Shown: piece by piece, positions 63,435 through 64,000 of the stretch
Numbering within the stretch: the stretch's first letter is position 1
How the letters are laid out: every line of letters begins with the position of its first letter
Assembly: GCA_020631735.1 (NCBI GenBank)
Contig: CM036168.1
Coordinates: 96,266,932-96,330,931, forward strand
From: Saccharum officinarum
Taxonomy: Eukaryota; Streptophyta; Magnoliopsida; Poales; Poaceae
Reading direction: 5' to 3'
DNA length: 64,000 nt
Notes under the pieces: generated by a model
What the model saw: only the letters and a program-made list of their open reading frames with translations
What the model was told of the DNA's origin: nothing
Databases searched by the model: none
Made by a program: the position numbers and the translations under genes

Positions 63435-63717
63435 GGTGCCGGAGCAGCGGAAAGAGGGTTTTGCGCCTCTCCGCTCCCGGCTTTGGGATGGGGTGCAGTG
63501 CGGCAGGCGGGGGCCGGGTTTAGCCGAGCGGCACGGTGCGGCGGACGGCGGACGGAGATTGGAGAGATAATAATTATCTCGGTGTGATCGGACGGCTAGT
63601 ATTCTGTTTGTGTGGTCGCCGGTGAGGGAATGGATGGTTCGTGCTGGTCCTTGGGCCTGTGGGCTGCAGGTCTAGGTACAGCCCATCTACCTCATGCTTA
63701 GTGGGCCGAGCCATATT
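63435..63717 (-). promoter_or_regulatory. Promoter region of the VAR3-like gene
   Basis: GC-rich first 120 bp (5' untranslated region), then ATAATAATTATCTCGG at about 63567, which might serve as an AT-rich core element. No confident TATA box. Confidence 0.4.
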
Positions 63718-63914
63718 GAGGCGCCTGTTTGGTTCCTAGTAAAATTAGCATGCTAAAATTCTCTTATTGCTATTTGCTAGCAGCAAAGCAGCAACCACCT
63801 TACTAATTTTCGCTACTAGTTAGCACACCAATTAGCAGGTGGCCTGTTTAGATCTAGACTTGCTAATTTTGATTTGCTAGCTACTCCATTAGTAATGTAG
63901 ATCGAAACAGGACC
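63718..63914. mobile_element. MITE-like element (about 197 bp)
   Basis: Left end GGCGCCTGTTTGGTTC; right end, reverse-complemented, AGGGTCCTGTTTCGATC. Internal GCTAGC/TTAGCA repeats in both orientations. Boundaries are approximate. Confidence 0.45.
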
Positions 63915-63977
63915 CTGACACTCAAAAGTAAACAGCGAGGGCAAATAATACTACAGAAAGCATTATATCAAATAGTA

Positions 63978-64000
63978 CTCCCTCCGTCCCAAATTATAAG
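63978..64000. mobile_element. Start of a Stowaway MITE, cut by the window end
   Basis: TA followed by CTCCCTCCGTCCCAAATTATAAG-type Stowaway terminus (63978 on). The canonical consensus indicates a younger copy than that at 40050. Confidence 0.8.

Noticed and set aside
63053..63587. Plus-strand ORFs rich in Arg and Gly
   Set aside because: Antisense of the VAR3-like transit-peptide exon and its leader; composition reflects GC-rich DNA.

Overview
This window is nuclear DNA of a grass (Poaceae, probably panicoid, though I cannot fix the genus). The evidence is the mix of Ty3/gypsy chromovirus, Ty1/copia, MULE/FAR1, hAT, Stowaway, LINE and SINE insertions, GC-rich 5' ends of host genes, and grass-type PPR, RLP and VAR3-like genes. 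No bacterial or organellar genes are present.

Left half (1-30 kb) is a nested transposon block. A gypsy-type LTR fragment (about 22838-23779, itself hit by a short hAT element) was interrupted by a minus-strand Tekay/Del-like chromovirus. That element's pol, gag and extra ORF lie at 1-4.2 kb, and its 5' LTR (about 4.7 kb) is split between 5009-7338 and 20437-22837. Into this LTR, in the opposite orientation, a complete related element has inserted (7339-20431, 3,214-bp LTRs, target duplication AGACC). The young copy is intact: primer-binding site, an extra ORF upstream of gag, a single 1,483-codon gag-pol with chromodomain, and a polypurine tract. Its LTRs differ at only six sites by eye. The standout feature is the extra ORF. 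In both elements it begins with a close copy of the histone H3 N-terminal tail (ARTKQTARKSTG in the young one), followed by a coiled coil and an acidic tail. One element therefore appears to encode both an H3-tail mimic and a chromodomain, the type of module that reads H3 tails. The two elements also share candidate splice signals, a leader hairpin, a 59-bp identical LTR block and a small acidic LTR ORF.

24.4-30 kb holds a decayed MULE/FAR1-type transposase, readable in one frame with three TAG stops and then a frameshift, followed by a seven-exon Ulp1-like protease gene with AT-hooks. 30-37 kb is a decayed Sirevirus-like copia element ending at a 100-N gap. 37-42 kb is intergenic DNA with a short LTR, several MITEs, a SINE with a 17-bp target duplication, and a hAT element with an 8-bp duplication.

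Right part (42-64 kb) is more genic: an LRR receptor-like protein (42071-45154, +); a short-LTR copia element (45638-51692, -) interrupted in RNase H by a hAT element; a 5'-truncated LINE (51779-52336) with a 17-bp target duplication; three PPR genes (53654-55204 -, 55570-56991 +, 57471-59189 +), the first two head-to-head over 365 bp; and a VAR3/OZ1-like RanBP2 zinc-finger gene (60119-63434, -) with a transit-peptide-like first exon that is out of frame with the rest. The PPR proteins and the VAR3-like protein are families that act on organellar RNA; I have no sequence evidence that they function together.
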